DNA of 64,000 nucleotides from RPQJ01 sp963846315 (GTDB taxonomy: Bacteria > Pseudomonadota > Gammaproteobacteria > Steroidobacterales > Steroidobacteraceae): NCBI GenBank assembly GCA_963846315.1, contig CAWJVM010000005.1, positions 186,001 through 250,000 on the forward strand. The letters run 5' to 3'. The number at the start of each line of letters is the position of its first letter. Within the stretch, counting starts at the first letter, position 1. The notes under the pieces were generated by a model that was not told where the DNA came from, searched no databases, and saw only the letters and a program-made list of their open reading frames with translations. A program made the position numbers and the translations under genes. Of this stretch, positions 50,445-59,402 are shown in pieces.

Positions 50445-51915
50445 ATGACACGTTTCCCCTTTCGCCCCCGCTCCCTCACTGGCCTGATCCTGCTCGGGTT
50501 CGTGATCGTTGCGCTTCCTGCCCTGCTCGGCACGATCAGCGCGGCCATCGAAATGCGCAACCTGGCGGCCGCGAGCGAGCGCCTCGTGGTCAATGGCGTC
50601 GCCGCCACGCAGTACACGCAGGCACTGGTGCGGCAGGTCTCGTCGCTCGAACGCACGGCGCGGCTGTACCAGATCATTCCGCGCCCGACCCTGCTCGACA
50701 CCTACCGACAGAATCGCGACCTGCTCAAGAAGACGCTGGACGATTTCTCCGCACTGCCGGGTGGCAACGACGAGCGCGCCAAAGTCATCGACAGCATGCG
50801 CGGCACGGTCGACCTGATCACGGGCGCCGTCGACTCGCAATCCACGGAGCGCATCGCGCGGACGCTGCGCGAATTCACCGCACTCTCACGGGACGCCGGT
50901 CAGTTGTCCAAACTGGCGGGCGCGCAGACCGACCGGGAACTGAAGCAGCTGCAGGCCGAGACCGAAAAGGTGCGACGCCGGCTGTACTGGCAGTCGCTCG
51001 CACTGATCCCGATCACGGTCGGCCTGATCCTGATGTTCGCGATCTTCCTGGCACGGCCGATCCGCCAGATCGACGCGGCCATCAGTTCGATCGGGCACGG
51101 ACAGTTGAACGAACCCGTCCAGGTGCAGGGACCGTCGGACCTCAAGGCACTGGGCCGACAGCTCGAGTGGCTGCGTGTTCGATTGGCCGATATTTCGGAG
51201 GAGCGCAACCGGTTCCTGCGGCACATGTCGCACGAACTGAAGACGCCGCTCGCCAACATCCGCGAAGGCACCGAACTGCTGATGGAAGGCGCGGTCGGTT
51301 CATTGAGCGTCGAGCAGCGTGAAGTGACCGGCATCCTGCGCGACAACAGCCTGCGGCTGCAGCGACTGATCGAGAACCTGCTGTCGTTCAGCGAATGGCA
51401 GGCGAAACGCGGCGACCTCGAGGTGGGCGAGATCCGGCTGCTGCCGCTGGTGAAGTCCGCGATCGAGACCTACCAGTTGCCGCTCAACGCGCACAGCTTG
51501 CGGCTCGACCTGCAAGTGCCGGACCTCACGCTGGCCGCGGACCGCGAAAAACTGAAGCTGATCCTCGACAACCTGATCTCGAACGCCGTGAAGTTCACGC
51601 CCGACGGCGGCACGATCACGCTTGCGAGCAGCTTATGACGACGAGGGCAAGAACCTGGTGCTCGACGTCGCCGATACCGGGCCCGGGATTCCGCTGGACG
51701 AACGTGCCCGGATCTTTGAGGCGTTCTACCAGGGCGCCACGCCGCAGGGCGGACTGGTCCGCGGCACGGGGATCGGATTGTCGGTGGTGCAGGAATTCGT
51801 GCACGCGCATGGCGGCAGCATCGAGATCGTCGACGGGGAATTTCCCGGCGCGCATTTCCGCGTGCAGTTGCCGCTCATCGCCTCTCCCGCCGCGGGTGGG
51901 AAAGTGATGGGGTAA
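50445..51915 (+). CDS. glrK: sensor histidine kinase GlrK/QseE type, frameshifted
   Basis: The membrane kinase of a Glr/Qse system has an N-terminal membrane helix (SLTGLILLGFVIVALPALLG), a helical periplasmic sensor of about 150 residues, a second helix (SLALIPITVGLILMFAIFLA), HAMP (RPIRQIDAAISSIGHGQLNE), the phosphorylated His in FLRHMSHELKTPLANIREG (about residue 261), and a HATPase domain (LILDNLISNAVKFTPDGG; DVADTGPGIPLDERARIF; GTGIGLSVVQEFVHAHGG). One base is missing near 51630, between GGTITLA and AAYDDEGKNLV. The 3' end overlaps a short piece of palindromic repeat (LIASPAAGGK). The start is ATG 50445. The partner genes qseG and glrR lie 1.3 kb downstream, separated by a toxin-antitoxin island. 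Confidence 0.9.
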
Positions 51916-51943
51916 GGTGACATTGCGGATTCGCGCGGGCCGC

Positions 51944-52115
51944 TAAGTCGTTCAAGTCGTACCGACCGGATCGGGAGAGCCGTTCCCAGTCCTTCTTGAA
52001 GACCTTGGTGTAGTCGCATGCCTTGGGCAGGGCAGCCCGCTTACTGCTGGCGGGCTTTTTCGATGTCATCGAGCAAGGCGCGTGCTGAATCGAAACGGGC
52101 GCCACGAGCCTTCAT
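51944..52115 (-). pseudogene. remnant of a RelB/DinJ-YafQ type toxin-antitoxin pair
   Basis: On the minus strand, the C-terminal end of a RelB/DinJ-like antitoxin is readable (ARFDSARALLDDIEKARQQ and stop, 52043 upward to about 52115). It is followed at once by the first third of a YafQ-family toxin (SKRAALPKACDYTKVFKKDW, ERLSRSGRYDLNDL). The toxin has no start codon in frame and ends after about 35 residues where the sequence joins the 3' end of the kinase gene. Both pieces are too short to function. The region 52116-52343 shows nothing recognisable. Confidence 0.65.
52034..52060 (+). terminator. possible intrinsic terminator downstream of glrK
   Basis: AGCCCGC and GCGGGCT form a 7-bp stem with a 9-base loop, followed by TTTTT, on the plus strand 120 bases after the glrK stop. 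It overlaps the antitoxin remnant on the other strand, so it may be fortuitous, but it would separate glrK from qseG-glrR. Confidence 0.4.
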
Positions 52116-52343
52116 CGCGGGTGGACCGAATGACCTTGCACTCGCCGGCTGGCAGTGGCGCCCGACGCCTGCGTAGACTGACCGCAAACAATCAAGGGGA
52201 ACCTGCATGCAGAACTGCAATCTCCTGGGTGGATTTGCGGCCGAAACCTTGCTGCAAGCCGGTAGCGCCGTGCAGTGATCGGCGATCAGATTTATCTCTT
52301 CGATGAGGCTGCGACGACGCTGCAGACTTCGCGGGCCATGATT

Positions 52344-52763
52344 TCAAACCTCCGATTCCACCTGAATCTCGCGCAGAAGTTCCGGATGCTTCACGAGGAG
52401 TCTCAGCAAATTCAATACGGCTGGCATTGGCTTCGTTTCCCCGCGCTCATAGCGTGAAAAAGCGTTAGGGCCACCACCAGTAATTCTGCCTGCTTGCACC
52501 TGGGTCAGCCGCAGCGCAGTACGGATGCGCTTGATCTCCCGAGCTACCCGCGCGCGTTCCTCCGATATCAGGGCATCCCCGGCAGTCGAATAGCGCGCGG
52601 CACCTTCTGCATTGAACTCAACTTCATTGCAGACGGAACACCGCCAACCCGACAGCTCTCGGACCGTCATGGACCGCCCTTTCTGTTCCACGACGAACGA
52701 CTCGCGCGCGAAAGGCTTGGCGAGTCCGCCGCAATGACCGCAAATCCGATTCCTGACTGTCAA
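52344..52763 (-). CDS. mqsA: antitoxin MqsA
   Basis: MqsA neutralises MqsR and represses its own operon. The 139-residue protein has an N-terminal zinc-binding region with two CxxC pairs (ICGHCGG and WRCSVCNEVEF) and a C-terminal XRE-type helix-turn-helix (LRLTQVQAGRITGGGPNAFSRYERGETKP, here GGGPNAFSRYERG is the recognition part), ending LLVKHPELLREIQ as in E. coli MqsA. The start is taken as TTG 52763, two bases after the mqsR stop and with AAGAGG upstream; a longer frame overlaps mqsR without homology. Toxin-first gene order is normal for mqsRA. Confidence 0.9.
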   Translation of the reverse strand: MTVRNRICGHCGGLAKPFARESFVVEQKGRSMTVRELSGWRCSVCNEVEFNAEGAARYSTAGDALISEERARVAREIKRIRTALRLTQVQAGRITGGGPNAFSRYERGETKPMPAVLNLLRLLVKHPELLREIQVESEV

Positions 52764-52765
52764 CG

Positions 52766-53065
52766 CTAAAGCCTCTTGAATGAAATCACGACCGCACCTG
52801 TGCGGAGCGTAAATTTCACGTACGCCGGACCCATGACGGTTCGGGCGTGATAAACGTCCTGCCACATTCGCGGATCAGAATACGTGGTCATCGCTTTATG
52901 GAAATCCTTCCGTCGTAACGCTGACACCGCGCCCAGCATTTCCACCGATGTAAGCCCCATCAATCGACCGCCATCCATTGCTGATCTCGTGAATGCCGCA
53001 ACGCCAAGGCTGGCAACGGCAATCTGCAGATCGGCCAAGGAGTAATGCGGCGTCCGTTTGTCCAT
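52766..53065 (-). CDS. mqsR: mRNA interferase toxin MqsR
   Basis: MqsR is a RelE-fold ribonuclease that cuts mRNA, mainly at GCU. The 99-residue protein begins MDKRTPHYSLADLQIAVASL and carries FHKAMTTYSDPRMWQDVYHA, whose Tyr and neighbouring residues form the family's active-site signature, and ends AVVISFKRL. The length matches E. coli MqsR (98). The ATG at 53065 is directly downstream of the AACCT..AGGTT operator. Confidence 0.93.
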   Translation of the reverse strand: MDKRTPHYSLADLQIAVASLGVAAFTRSAMDGGRLMGLTSVEMLGAVSALRRKDFHKAMTTYSDPRMWQDVYHARTVMGPAYVKFTLRTGAVVISFKRL

Positions 53066-53074
53066 GCGAACTTT

Positions 53075-53087
53075 AACCTATTAGGTT
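53075..53087 (-). promoter_or_regulatory. MqsA operator upstream of mqsR
   Basis: The palindrome AACCT-ATT-AGGTT matches the known MqsA binding site AACCT-N(2-4)-AGGTT and lies 10-22 bases before the mqsR start. One copy is visible. Confidence 0.85.
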
Positions 53088-53256
53088 AGTCTAGACGCGC
53101 GATTTTTGAGTTTCCCGGTCCCTCCCATTCACGTTTGGAACCGCGCGCACCCAACCGCACGCGGCCGTCCGCGCAGACGCAGGACCGGCGCAATCGGCCT
53201 ATCATTGCCCCCCGGCAACAGCGCTCGACTAGTCAATCCGACGGCTTTAACCAGAA

Positions 53257-53875
53257 ATGAAGTTCGTATTGCAACCCACTGTCCGTAAAGCGTTTTTTAC
53301 GATCACGGTCATCACCTTGACGGCCTGCACGAGCCTCCAGTCCAGCGACAAAGCGGGTGCCTCGAGCCAGGCGGCCGTCGCGGCCTCGCCCAAACCCGCC
53401 GACATTGCGGCGTACTTCGACGTGCTCGACCGGATGGCGCCGGGCGACGCGGTCCGCCAGTCGACGGAACTCGCGGCGACGCTGACGCAGGCCCAGCAGG
53501 ACCCGACGTCGACGAATCGCTTGCGCTATGCCATCGCGCTGGGCGCGGCCGGGCCATTGGCAGAGCAATCCCGTCGAGGCCAAGCGGCTCATCACTGAAC
53601 TGCTCGCAGGCACCCACGATCTGACGCCGCAGGAAGTCTCGCTCGCCAATGCCTTCCAGCGCGAATACGACGCGCGCGTTGCGCTCTACGCCGACCTGGC
53701 GCGGCAGCGTGAGGAGTCCGAGCGGCAACTGAAGTCGATCGACGCGGATGGCGATCGTCGCTACAACGCTCTCAACGCCGAGACACAGCGTTTGAAAAAG
53801 GCGTTGGCGGAGGCCGAGCGCAAGCTCGAAGCCGTTGCCGAGATGGAACGCACGCTCACGCCGGAAGGCCAGTAG
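53257..53875 (+). CDS. qseG: QseG-like lipoprotein, frameshifted
   Basis: In Glr/Qse systems the outer-membrane lipoprotein QseG acts between kinase and regulator genes and activates the kinase. This gene encodes about 205 residues: a signal peptide with lipobox TLTAC (FFTITVITLTAC), a linker, an alpha-helical domain (IAAYFDVLDRMAPGDAVRQS, LRYAIALGAAG) and, after a one-base break near 53555, HWQSNPVEAKRLITELLAGT and a C-terminal coiled coil (ALNAETQRLKKALAEAERKL). Start ATG 53257. It ends 9 bases before glrR. Confidence 0.75.
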
Positions 53876-53884
53876 CAACCCGCC

Positions 53885-55168
53885 ATGGCCACGGCGCGCG
53901 CCAGCAAACGGACACCGAAGATCCTCGTCGTCGACGACGATCCGGGGCTGCTGCGCCTGCTCACGATCCGCTTGCGCTCGCAGAAGTACGAAGTCGAGCC
54001 CGCCGAGAATGCCGCCAAGGCACTTTCGGTCATCGCACGCTTCCGGCCCGATCTCGTCATCACCGACCTGCGCATGGCCGAGATGGACGGCATCGCACTG
54101 CTGCGGGAGCTGCAGCGCCGCTGGCCCGGACTCAACGTCATCATGCTCACCGCGCACGGCACGATTCCCGACGCCGTGAAGGCCACCCAGTCGGGCGCCT
54201 TTGCGTTCCTGACCAAGCCGGTCGAAAAGGAGCAACTGCTCGAGGAAGTGCGTCGCGCGCTCAAGACCTCGGGCTTTGCGGACACGGCCGAAGAATGGCG
54301 GACCGAGTTCGCCACCCGCAGCCCGCTGGTCGAAGACCGGCTGGCCAAGGCGCACCTGGTGGCAGGGACGGACACGTCGGTGCTGATCACGGGCGAGCCC
54401 GGCACCGGCAAGGAACTGATGGCGCGGGCGATTCATCGGGCCAGTGGCCGCCGCGAAGGGCCGTTTGTGTCGGTCGACTGCAGCGCGCTCGACGGCAGCG
54501 CCGAGCACCTCGCCGCCTGCGAGCAGGAACTGGCACGGTACGTCGACGAAGCCACCGGCGGCACCATCTTCCTGCGCAACGTCGACGACCTGGTCCTGAA
54601 CCTGCAGACGCGCCTCGCGAGCCTGCTACGCGGCCCACGCGACGTGAGGGTGCTGGCGACCAGCGACCGCCGCCCCGACGAACTGGCGGCCGATGGACGC
54701 TATTCCACGGAACTGCTGGAACAGATCAGCGCGGTGCACATCGACCTGCCGCCCCTCAGCCGGCGGCGCGAGGACGTACCCTTGCTGGCCGCGCAATGCC
54801 TCGAAGACCTGGCTGCCGAGGCCGGACAGCCAAAGCGCTCTCTTTCACCGGAAGCCATGGAGGTACTGGCCAGCGCCAAGTGGCCGGGCAACGTGCGGCA
54901 GCTGCGGATGGTCGTCACGCAAGTCGCCTCATCGGGAGCCGGGCCGGTGATCACCGTCGAGCAAGTGCAGGAGGCCCAGGGACAGGCCACCCAGTTGCCG
55001 AGTTTCGACCAGGCCCGCGATGAGTTCACGCGCAATTACCTCGTGCAACTCCTGCAAATTTCTCAGGGAAACGTCAGCCAGGCCGCGCGGATGGCGAAGC
55101 GCAATCGCACGGATTTCTACAAGCTGCTGACCAAGCACGAGTTGAAGCCGGAAGAGTTCAAGGACTAG
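53885..55168 (+). CDS. glrR: GlrR/QseF-like response regulator with degenerate AAA+ domain
   Basis: The 427-residue regulator has a receiver domain (KILVVDDDPGLLRLLTIRLR; phosphorylated Asp in LVITDLRMAEMDG; LTAHGTIPDAV; Lys in AFLTKPVEKEQL), an AAA+ domain (about residues 145-370) and a Fis-type helix-turn-helix (NVSQAARMAKRNRTDFYKLL). Walker A (LITGEPGTGKELMARAIHRA) is intact. However, the loop that should carry GAFTGA, which contacts sigma-54, is shortened to SAEHLAACEQELARYVDEAT, and the Walker B region reads GGTIFLRNVDDL instead of GGTLFLDEI. So it probably cannot activate sigma-54 promoters and may act as a sigma-70 regulator or repressor, as TyrR-like proteins do. Start ATG 53885. Confidence 0.9.
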   Translation: MATARASKRTPKILVVDDDPGLLRLLTIRLRSQKYEVEPAENAAKALSVIARFRPDLVITDLRMAEMDGIALLRELQRRWPGLNVIMLTAHGTIPDAVKATQSGAFAFLTKPVEKEQLLEEVRRALKTSGFADTAEEWRTEFATRSPLVEDRLAKAHLVAGTDTSVLITGEPGTGKELMARAIHRASGRREGPFVSVDCSALDGSAEHLAACEQELARYVDEATGGTIFLRNVDDLVLNLQTRLASLLRGPRDVRVLATSDRRPDELAADGRYSTELLEQISAVHIDLPPLSRRREDVPLLAAQCLEDLAAEAGQPKRSLSPEAMEVLASAKWPGNVRQLRMVVTQVASSGAGPVITVEQVQEAQGQATQLPSFDQARDEFTRNYLVQLLQISQGNVSQAARMAKRNRTDFYKLLTKHELKPEEFKD

Positions 55169-55214
55169 CTCTTACCTCCGTCCCCCGATCAAGCGCTAGC
55201 CGATTGAACGAACT

Positions 55215-55238
55215 CCGCGGACCATCCGCGGGGTTTTT
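55215..55238 (+). terminator. intrinsic terminator after glrR
   Basis: CCGCGGA pairs with TCCGCGG, followed by GG and five T residues, 47 bases after the glrR stop and just before the convergent hipA end. Confidence 0.8.
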
Positions 55239-55251
55239 GCACCCGTCAAGG

Positions 55252-56583
55252 CTACGGCCGCGGAAGGAAAGACGGTGCGATCGGGAATCGAAAACCGTCG
55301 TAGTTGAAGGAGCGGGCGATCTTGGCGCAGTCCGATTCGCTGACGCCCTCGCGCCGTGCGAGCGCATACCAGCGGCCACGCACGACGGCTTCGATGTCGG
55401 CAATGATTCGAGCGGCTTCATCCGGGTCCAGCAGGAAGCGTGCGCACTGCGAGGAGAGGTTGGTCGCGTTGGCGTAACGGCCAAAGTCCCCAAGCGTGAG
55501 CGCAAGGTCCCGGCGCTCGAGGCTCGCGGCCGGAAACGGCGTGAGGTCGTAGCCCGGGGAGAGACGCCATTCATCCAGCAGGGCAATGACCGCGTGGTTA
55601 CGGGGATGGTCGTCGGTGTTTGAGATGAGCGCGTTGAAAACCACCCGCCTGAAGAGCTCGTGCGCGTCCTCGCGCGGGCGGGCACTGATCCGCCGCAGCT
55701 CCTCCACCAGCAGTACATACGACCACCGCTCGCGATCCTGGTGCGACTCCCCACTGCGCAGCAACGTGAGCGCGCTCAGCATGCGCGCGCGTGCATACCC
55801 CTCCTCGTGGGCGATGCGATCGAACCGCTTGACCATGAGTGCATCGCGGCCGGCGACCTGAATGATGCGCGAGTCTGCGGTGTGCACGCCGCACTCGCGC
55901 GCGAGCACGAGCATCGCGCGCTCGACGCGCGCGTTATTCCACGCATCATCGACGCGATTGAACTTCGCGATCCACAGCTCGCCCCCGTCTTCGATGACGG
56001 CCTTCGGGCGCGCCCCACCCATCGCGGTGCCCAGGAGCAGCAGGTCCTGGACCTGCGCGAGTTCAGCGGCCGTCGCAGCTTCATCCCTGGGGGTGGCGGG
56101 AGCCGGGGACGGCGCCGCTTCAGTGCCCTCTCCCTCGTCCGCCAGGATCTGGTCCGCCAGGCTCTGCAGGCGCGCAAGCTCAAGCGTGCGGTTGTAGGTA
56201 CGCCGCGGCGCGGGTGGATTGACGTTGAGGCCGAAGCTGAGCGCGCCCGCGCGCTCATCGGCGGCGAGGAGCAGGTAGTCAAGTTCGTTCAACACCGGCA
56301 CGCCCGCGTGCTTGTCGATGACGCGCCGGCCCCAGTGATCGGGGCTTGCATCGCGCAGGGCGCCGAACACGCCCTTCAGGCGCGTCGTCTCGTACGTGCG
56401 CTCATTCAGGGGCAACTCGATCGGATCGATCGGGACGGCATCGGGGCGCGCCAGGTAAGTGCGACCGTAGACAAAACGCCCCACCGGCAGGCCCGAGCGG
56501 TCCTCGCCCAGCACGAAGCGCCCCGCCGTGACGAAGTCGATCGTGCCGGGCAGCGTCAGGTAAACGAAGCACTCAGAAGTCAT
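55252..56583 (-). CDS. hipA: HipA family toxin kinase
   Basis: HipA-type toxins are Ser/Thr kinases that, in E. coli, inactivate glutamyl-tRNA synthetase and cause persistence. The 443-residue protein has the N-terminal subdomain (VLGEDRSGLPVGRFVYGRTY), ATP-binding GGARPKAVIEDGGELWIAKF, MVKRFDRI, the catalytic loop FNALISNTDDHPRNHAVI (catalytic Asp and Asn) and the metal Asp in WRLSPGYDLTPFP. A Pro/Ala-rich insert (about residues 165-190) is a local oddity. The start ATG 56583 overlaps hipB by 11 bases. Confidence 0.92.
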   Translation of the reverse strand: MTSECFVYLTLPGTIDFVTAGRFVLGEDRSGLPVGRFVYGRTYLARPDAVPIDPIELPLNERTYETTRLKGVFGALRDASPDHWGRRVIDKHAGVPVLNELDYLLLAADERAGALSFGLNVNPPAPRRTYNRTLELARLQSLADQILADEGEGTEAAPSPAPATPRDEAATAAELAQVQDLLLLGTAMGGARPKAVIEDGGELWIAKFNRVDDAWNNARVERAMLVLARECGVHTADSRIIQVAGRDALMVKRFDRIAHEEGYARARMLSALTLLRSGESHQDRERWSYVLLVEELRRISARPREDAHELFRRVVFNALISNTDDHPRNHAVIALLDEWRLSPGYDLTPFPAASLERRDLALTLGDFGRYANATNLSSQCARFLLDPDEAARIIADIEAVVRGRWYALARREGVSESDCAKIARSFNYDGFRFPIAPSFLPRP

Positions 56584-56914
56584 TGTCGAGTGCGCCCTTG
56601 GTGCTCGGATACGCATGCGTTCGCTGGGCGAGCAAGCGCATGGCCTGCTCATCCCGGGTGGGATCGGCGAGTTCGTGCAGCTGTGAGGAGAGCCCATAGA
56701 GCCACATCAGCCCGACGTGGACAGCCACGGCGGTGCCCGGCCTTCCCGCCTCGGCTGCCGCCACAACGCGCCGCCCGACCCCGAGCTTGGCGGCCACCTG
56801 CTCCATGGTCAGGTTGCGAGCAAGTCTCGCCGTGCGCAGCCGGGAGCCCCAGTGGCGCAGTGCGAGTTCCACCTCCAGGGGTGGCGCCTGGAATACGGTG
56901 TTGGTTTTTGTCAT
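56573..56914 (-). CDS. hipB: XRE-family antitoxin HipB
   Basis: The 113-residue protein precedes and overlaps hipA, as in hipBA operons. It has an XRE helix-turn-helix (LRTARLARNLTMEQVAAKLG then GRRVVAAAEAGRPG) and an acidic C-terminus that would bind the toxin (ADPTRDEQAMRLLAQRTHAY). The ATG at 56914 is chosen because the longer frame adds only operator sequence. Expected to bind the palindromes just upstream and repress hipBA. Confidence 0.85.
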   Translation of the reverse strand: MTKTNTVFQAPPLEVELALRHWGSRLRTARLARNLTMEQVAAKLGVGRRVVAAAEAGRPGTAVAVHVGLMWLYGLSSQLHELADPTRDEQAMRLLAQRTHAYPSTKGALDNDF

Positions 56915-56916
56915 GG

Positions 56917-57037
56917 GCGTTAAATAAGCCAAAAGGCAGAAATTAGTACGTTTTAACGTCTACGCTGTTTACTAGCCCTCGTCAATCGAATGTGCGTTAA
57001 AACGTCCAGAATGGCCATATCCGAACTATTTAACGCA
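56917..57037 (-). promoter_or_regulatory. hipBA promoter and operator region
   Basis: Two palindromes, ACGTTTTAACGT (56948-56959) and GCGTTAAAACGTC (56994-57006), lie in an AT-rich stretch. Half-site-like words (CGTTAAATA at 56919, TATTTAACGC near 57026) lie at both edges. On the minus strand a TTGACG (56985-56980) and TAGACG (56962-56957) are 17 bases apart, so the palindromes overlap or flank a sigma-70 promoter, as expected for autorepression. Confidence 0.6.
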
Positions 57038-57438
57038 CCTTGCGACCTTAACAGCTCCGCCAACCGTGCGTTGGCAGCCCGGCGCGCCGCAGCGGCGCAC
57101 TGGCAGCATCACGGGGGTGACGCGAGCCGAGCCTCAACACGCACGAACTGGACCCGGTCAGCGACCCTTGGCAACGTAAGGGCTTCGGGCGGGGGCTCGG
57201 TTTTCCCTACTGACTCCAAACAGCGACAAAATGTGCCTTTCGCAGTGCGGCTTGGCTTCACATAATCCGCGCGCCGAGAACGGCGACCGGTTTCTCCACC
57301 GCGTCCCGCGCAGATCGTCCAGAACCCTGCCCGGCAACGTTGATCGTCTAACCCCTCGCCCGTCCGCACACGCTGCGGTGGCCGTCGGCTGACGACACTT
57401 CTTACAACCTGTTCGCCTCAATCCGATAGAGGTCAATT
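57038..57438. other. intergenic stretch without recognisable genes
   Basis: About 400 bases between the hipBA control region and the next gene carry no reading frame with recognisable homology, no tRNA-like structure and no strong repeat. Short frames here have arginine-rich compositions typical of non-coding GC-rich DNA. Confidence 0.5.
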
Positions 57439-58181
57439 TTGCCGACCAACAGCCTGCACAAGGCGGCAGGGCATTTCGCTCGTTATGCCGCGCCCACGTC
57501 ACGCCCATTCGTTCTCGTTGCGGTCTCGATGATCCTGACGGCCTGCGGTAACAACGGGTCGCTCTTCCCCCCCAGCCTTGGCGGCACGAGCAAACCCCCG
57601 TCCACCGCACCCGGCCCTTCCACCGGTAATGTCGCGCCTTCGATTTCGGGTAAGCCGCAGTCCACTGCGACTATCAACCTACCTTACTCGTTCAAGCCCG
57701 AGGCCTCACGATCCGAATGGGGACGTACTGATATTTCAGGTAAGCCGACTCCCGAATTGGGCCACCTTCAATGCGGCCACGGGAGAAATCGCCGGCGTGC
57801 CGCCGACGGGATCCACCGGCACGTTCAGCGACATCCAGATTTCGGTGACCGATGGGGCACTCAAGAGTGCGCTGCCGGCTTTTTCGATTGCGGTGACCGA
57901 TTCGGCGACGACGCCCGGGCCGGCCATTGGATCGGCACGCTGGCCTGGACCGCGCCCAGTCAGAATGTCGACGGATCGTCGTTCACCAATCTGGCAGGGT
58001 ATCGAATCTATTATGGGACGACGTCCAGCGACCTCAGTCAAAAGCTGGAAATCAGCAATTCCGCGGCGAACAGAGCCGAGGTGTCGGGATTGTCCACGGG
58101 CACCTGGTACTTTGCGATGACGTCATTGAACGGTGCGGGAGTCGAGAGCTCCGGACGGGCGTGGTATCGAAGGTGCTCTGA
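57439..58181 (+). pseudogene. Ig/Fn3-like lipoprotein, paralogue of the 59.4-kb gene, several frameshifts
   Basis: Starting at TTG 57439, a signal peptide with lipobox SMILTAC is followed by a Pro/Ser/Gly linker, a cadherin/He_PIG-like Ig domain (APSISGKPQSTATINLPYSF; PNWATFNAATGEIAGVPPTG; DIQISVTDGALKSALPAFSI) and a fibronectin-III-like domain (SFTNLAGYRIYYGTTSSDLS; GTWYFAMTSLNGAGVESSG). The pieces lie in different frames, with breaks near 57700, 57930 and 58160. The layout and about half of the residues match the intact gene at 59403-60143, so this is a duplicated gene that is decayed or mis-sequenced. The role is unknown; cell-surface location is likely. Confidence 0.7.
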
Positions 58182-58224
58182 CGCGACATACGGCTGACCC
58201 ATTGACAGGCAACACGAATCGAAA

Positions 58225-58258
58225 ACGGGCCCGCACTTGCCGCAGCGGGCCCGTAATC
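58225..58258 (-). terminator. terminator after the PEP-CTERM gene
   Basis: On the minus strand ACGGGCCCGC pairs with GCGGGCCCGT around a 10-base loop, followed by TTTCG. It lies about 40 bases after the likely stop of the PEP-CTERM gene. Confidence 0.65.
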
Positions 58259-58296
58259 ACCCGCGAGTGAAGCTAAGCCACCAGCAGTTCGAACGA

Positions 58297-58989
58297 TCAG
58301 GCCTTGCGGACGGCGCGCTGCGCCTAGGCCCACTGAGGCCGAGACCCAGGAGGGCCAGCGAACCCGTCTCAGGAACTTTGCGGATCGGAGCGGTCGTGAC
58401 CGCGACCGACCAGGCAACCGTGCTCGCAGTGACGGTCTGGCTAGCGTGTAGGCAACCGTCCAGTGTGTACTGCGCCGATCGCCGCGAAGGCATTCGACGG
58501 CAGCGACGAGGTTGCCGACAGCCGCCCGTTGCGACCACGTGTTGCCGGCGCCTTGATCGTGTACGTCAACGTGGTGAACACCCCGTGCACGGCTCTCGGT
58601 GATGCGAGTTCGACGCGCCGACGTATGACGACGCCGTTGACGTTGACGATATCTGACACGCTCGTCGAGTCGGAGAACACCGTGTTGGCATTCGGACGTC
58701 ACCGGGTTGACGCTGCCGCCATAACAGACCGCTGTCGCAGCGGTACCCGGGATCAAGGTTACCCGGGCAACGTGTATCGCCGAACGCCTGCGTTGGCAGC
58801 GAACCCGGTGCCAGTGCGCGTCAGGGCGAGCGGCCGCAACACGTTGCGAAACTTGTTCGTGGAGCATACTCATGTGCTTGTCAACACGAACTGACTGAGG
58901 TTGGCGTCGTAACTCCAGCTGCTGCCGCAGAACACATGCACGGCACCCGTGCCAGAGCCGATGTCACCCATCAGTTCAACTGACTTCAT
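58297..58989 (-). pseudogene. PEP-CTERM sorting-domain protein, frameshifted
   Basis: The 3' end on the minus strand reads VPETGSLALLGLGLSG followed, after a one-base shift, by AQRAVRKA and a stop at 58297. This is a PEP-CTERM signal: PExxS/T-like motif, hydrophobic helix, basic tail. Upstream, the segments VFTTLTYTIKAPATRGRNGR and SLPSNAFAAIGAVHTGR give a beta-rich extracellular domain, and further up MGDIGSGTGAVHVFCGSSWS is readable from ATG 58989. At least three frame changes are needed, and no signal peptide is found, so the 5' limit is uncertain. PEP-CTERM proteins are processed by an exosortase, which is not in the window. Confidence 0.6.
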
Positions 58990-59402
58990 CGGGCTACGTC
59001 AGCCGGGGCCTGACTCCGCTGTAAACAAGGCCGACAGTCTGCTTAGTCTGCAGCGGCTCGGTCGCACCACATTGACGACGATGTGCGACCGTTCTTCAGA
59101 GAACGACAGGCACCTGGCCACAAGAATGGCCGACCGGACTAGATGAGACCCGCCCCACAGAACGTGCGGCTGTGCATTGCGGCCGTCACCAATTCGGCGA
59201 AAACTTCTCCCGTCTGAAAAAGGCAAAGCCGCCGAAAGGTGGCGACGCAAAGCCTCCGGTCCTCGGGTGTCGACTGCACCACGGATAGCGGGGTTGCCAA
59301 GGCCACAGCGGCGTCTGCCACTGCTGTCTGCAGCAACCCCCATTCCCTGCTCCAGAACTCCCCCGAGGCCGCCAGAGGCCTTCTGAACCGGGAGCTGTGA
59401 GA
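58990..59402. other. intergenic stretch, nothing firmly recognised
   Basis: These bases may include the lost 5' end of the minus-strand PEP-CTERM gene, but no signal peptide or conserved domain could be read in any frame. The plus-strand part directly before 59403 supplies a GGGAG ribosome-binding site for the next gene. Confidence 0.4.

Noticed and set aside
52116..52343. A small plus-strand gene before mqsA
   Set aside because: Frames here are under 65 codons, lack a convincing ribosome-binding site and partly run antisense to mqsA.
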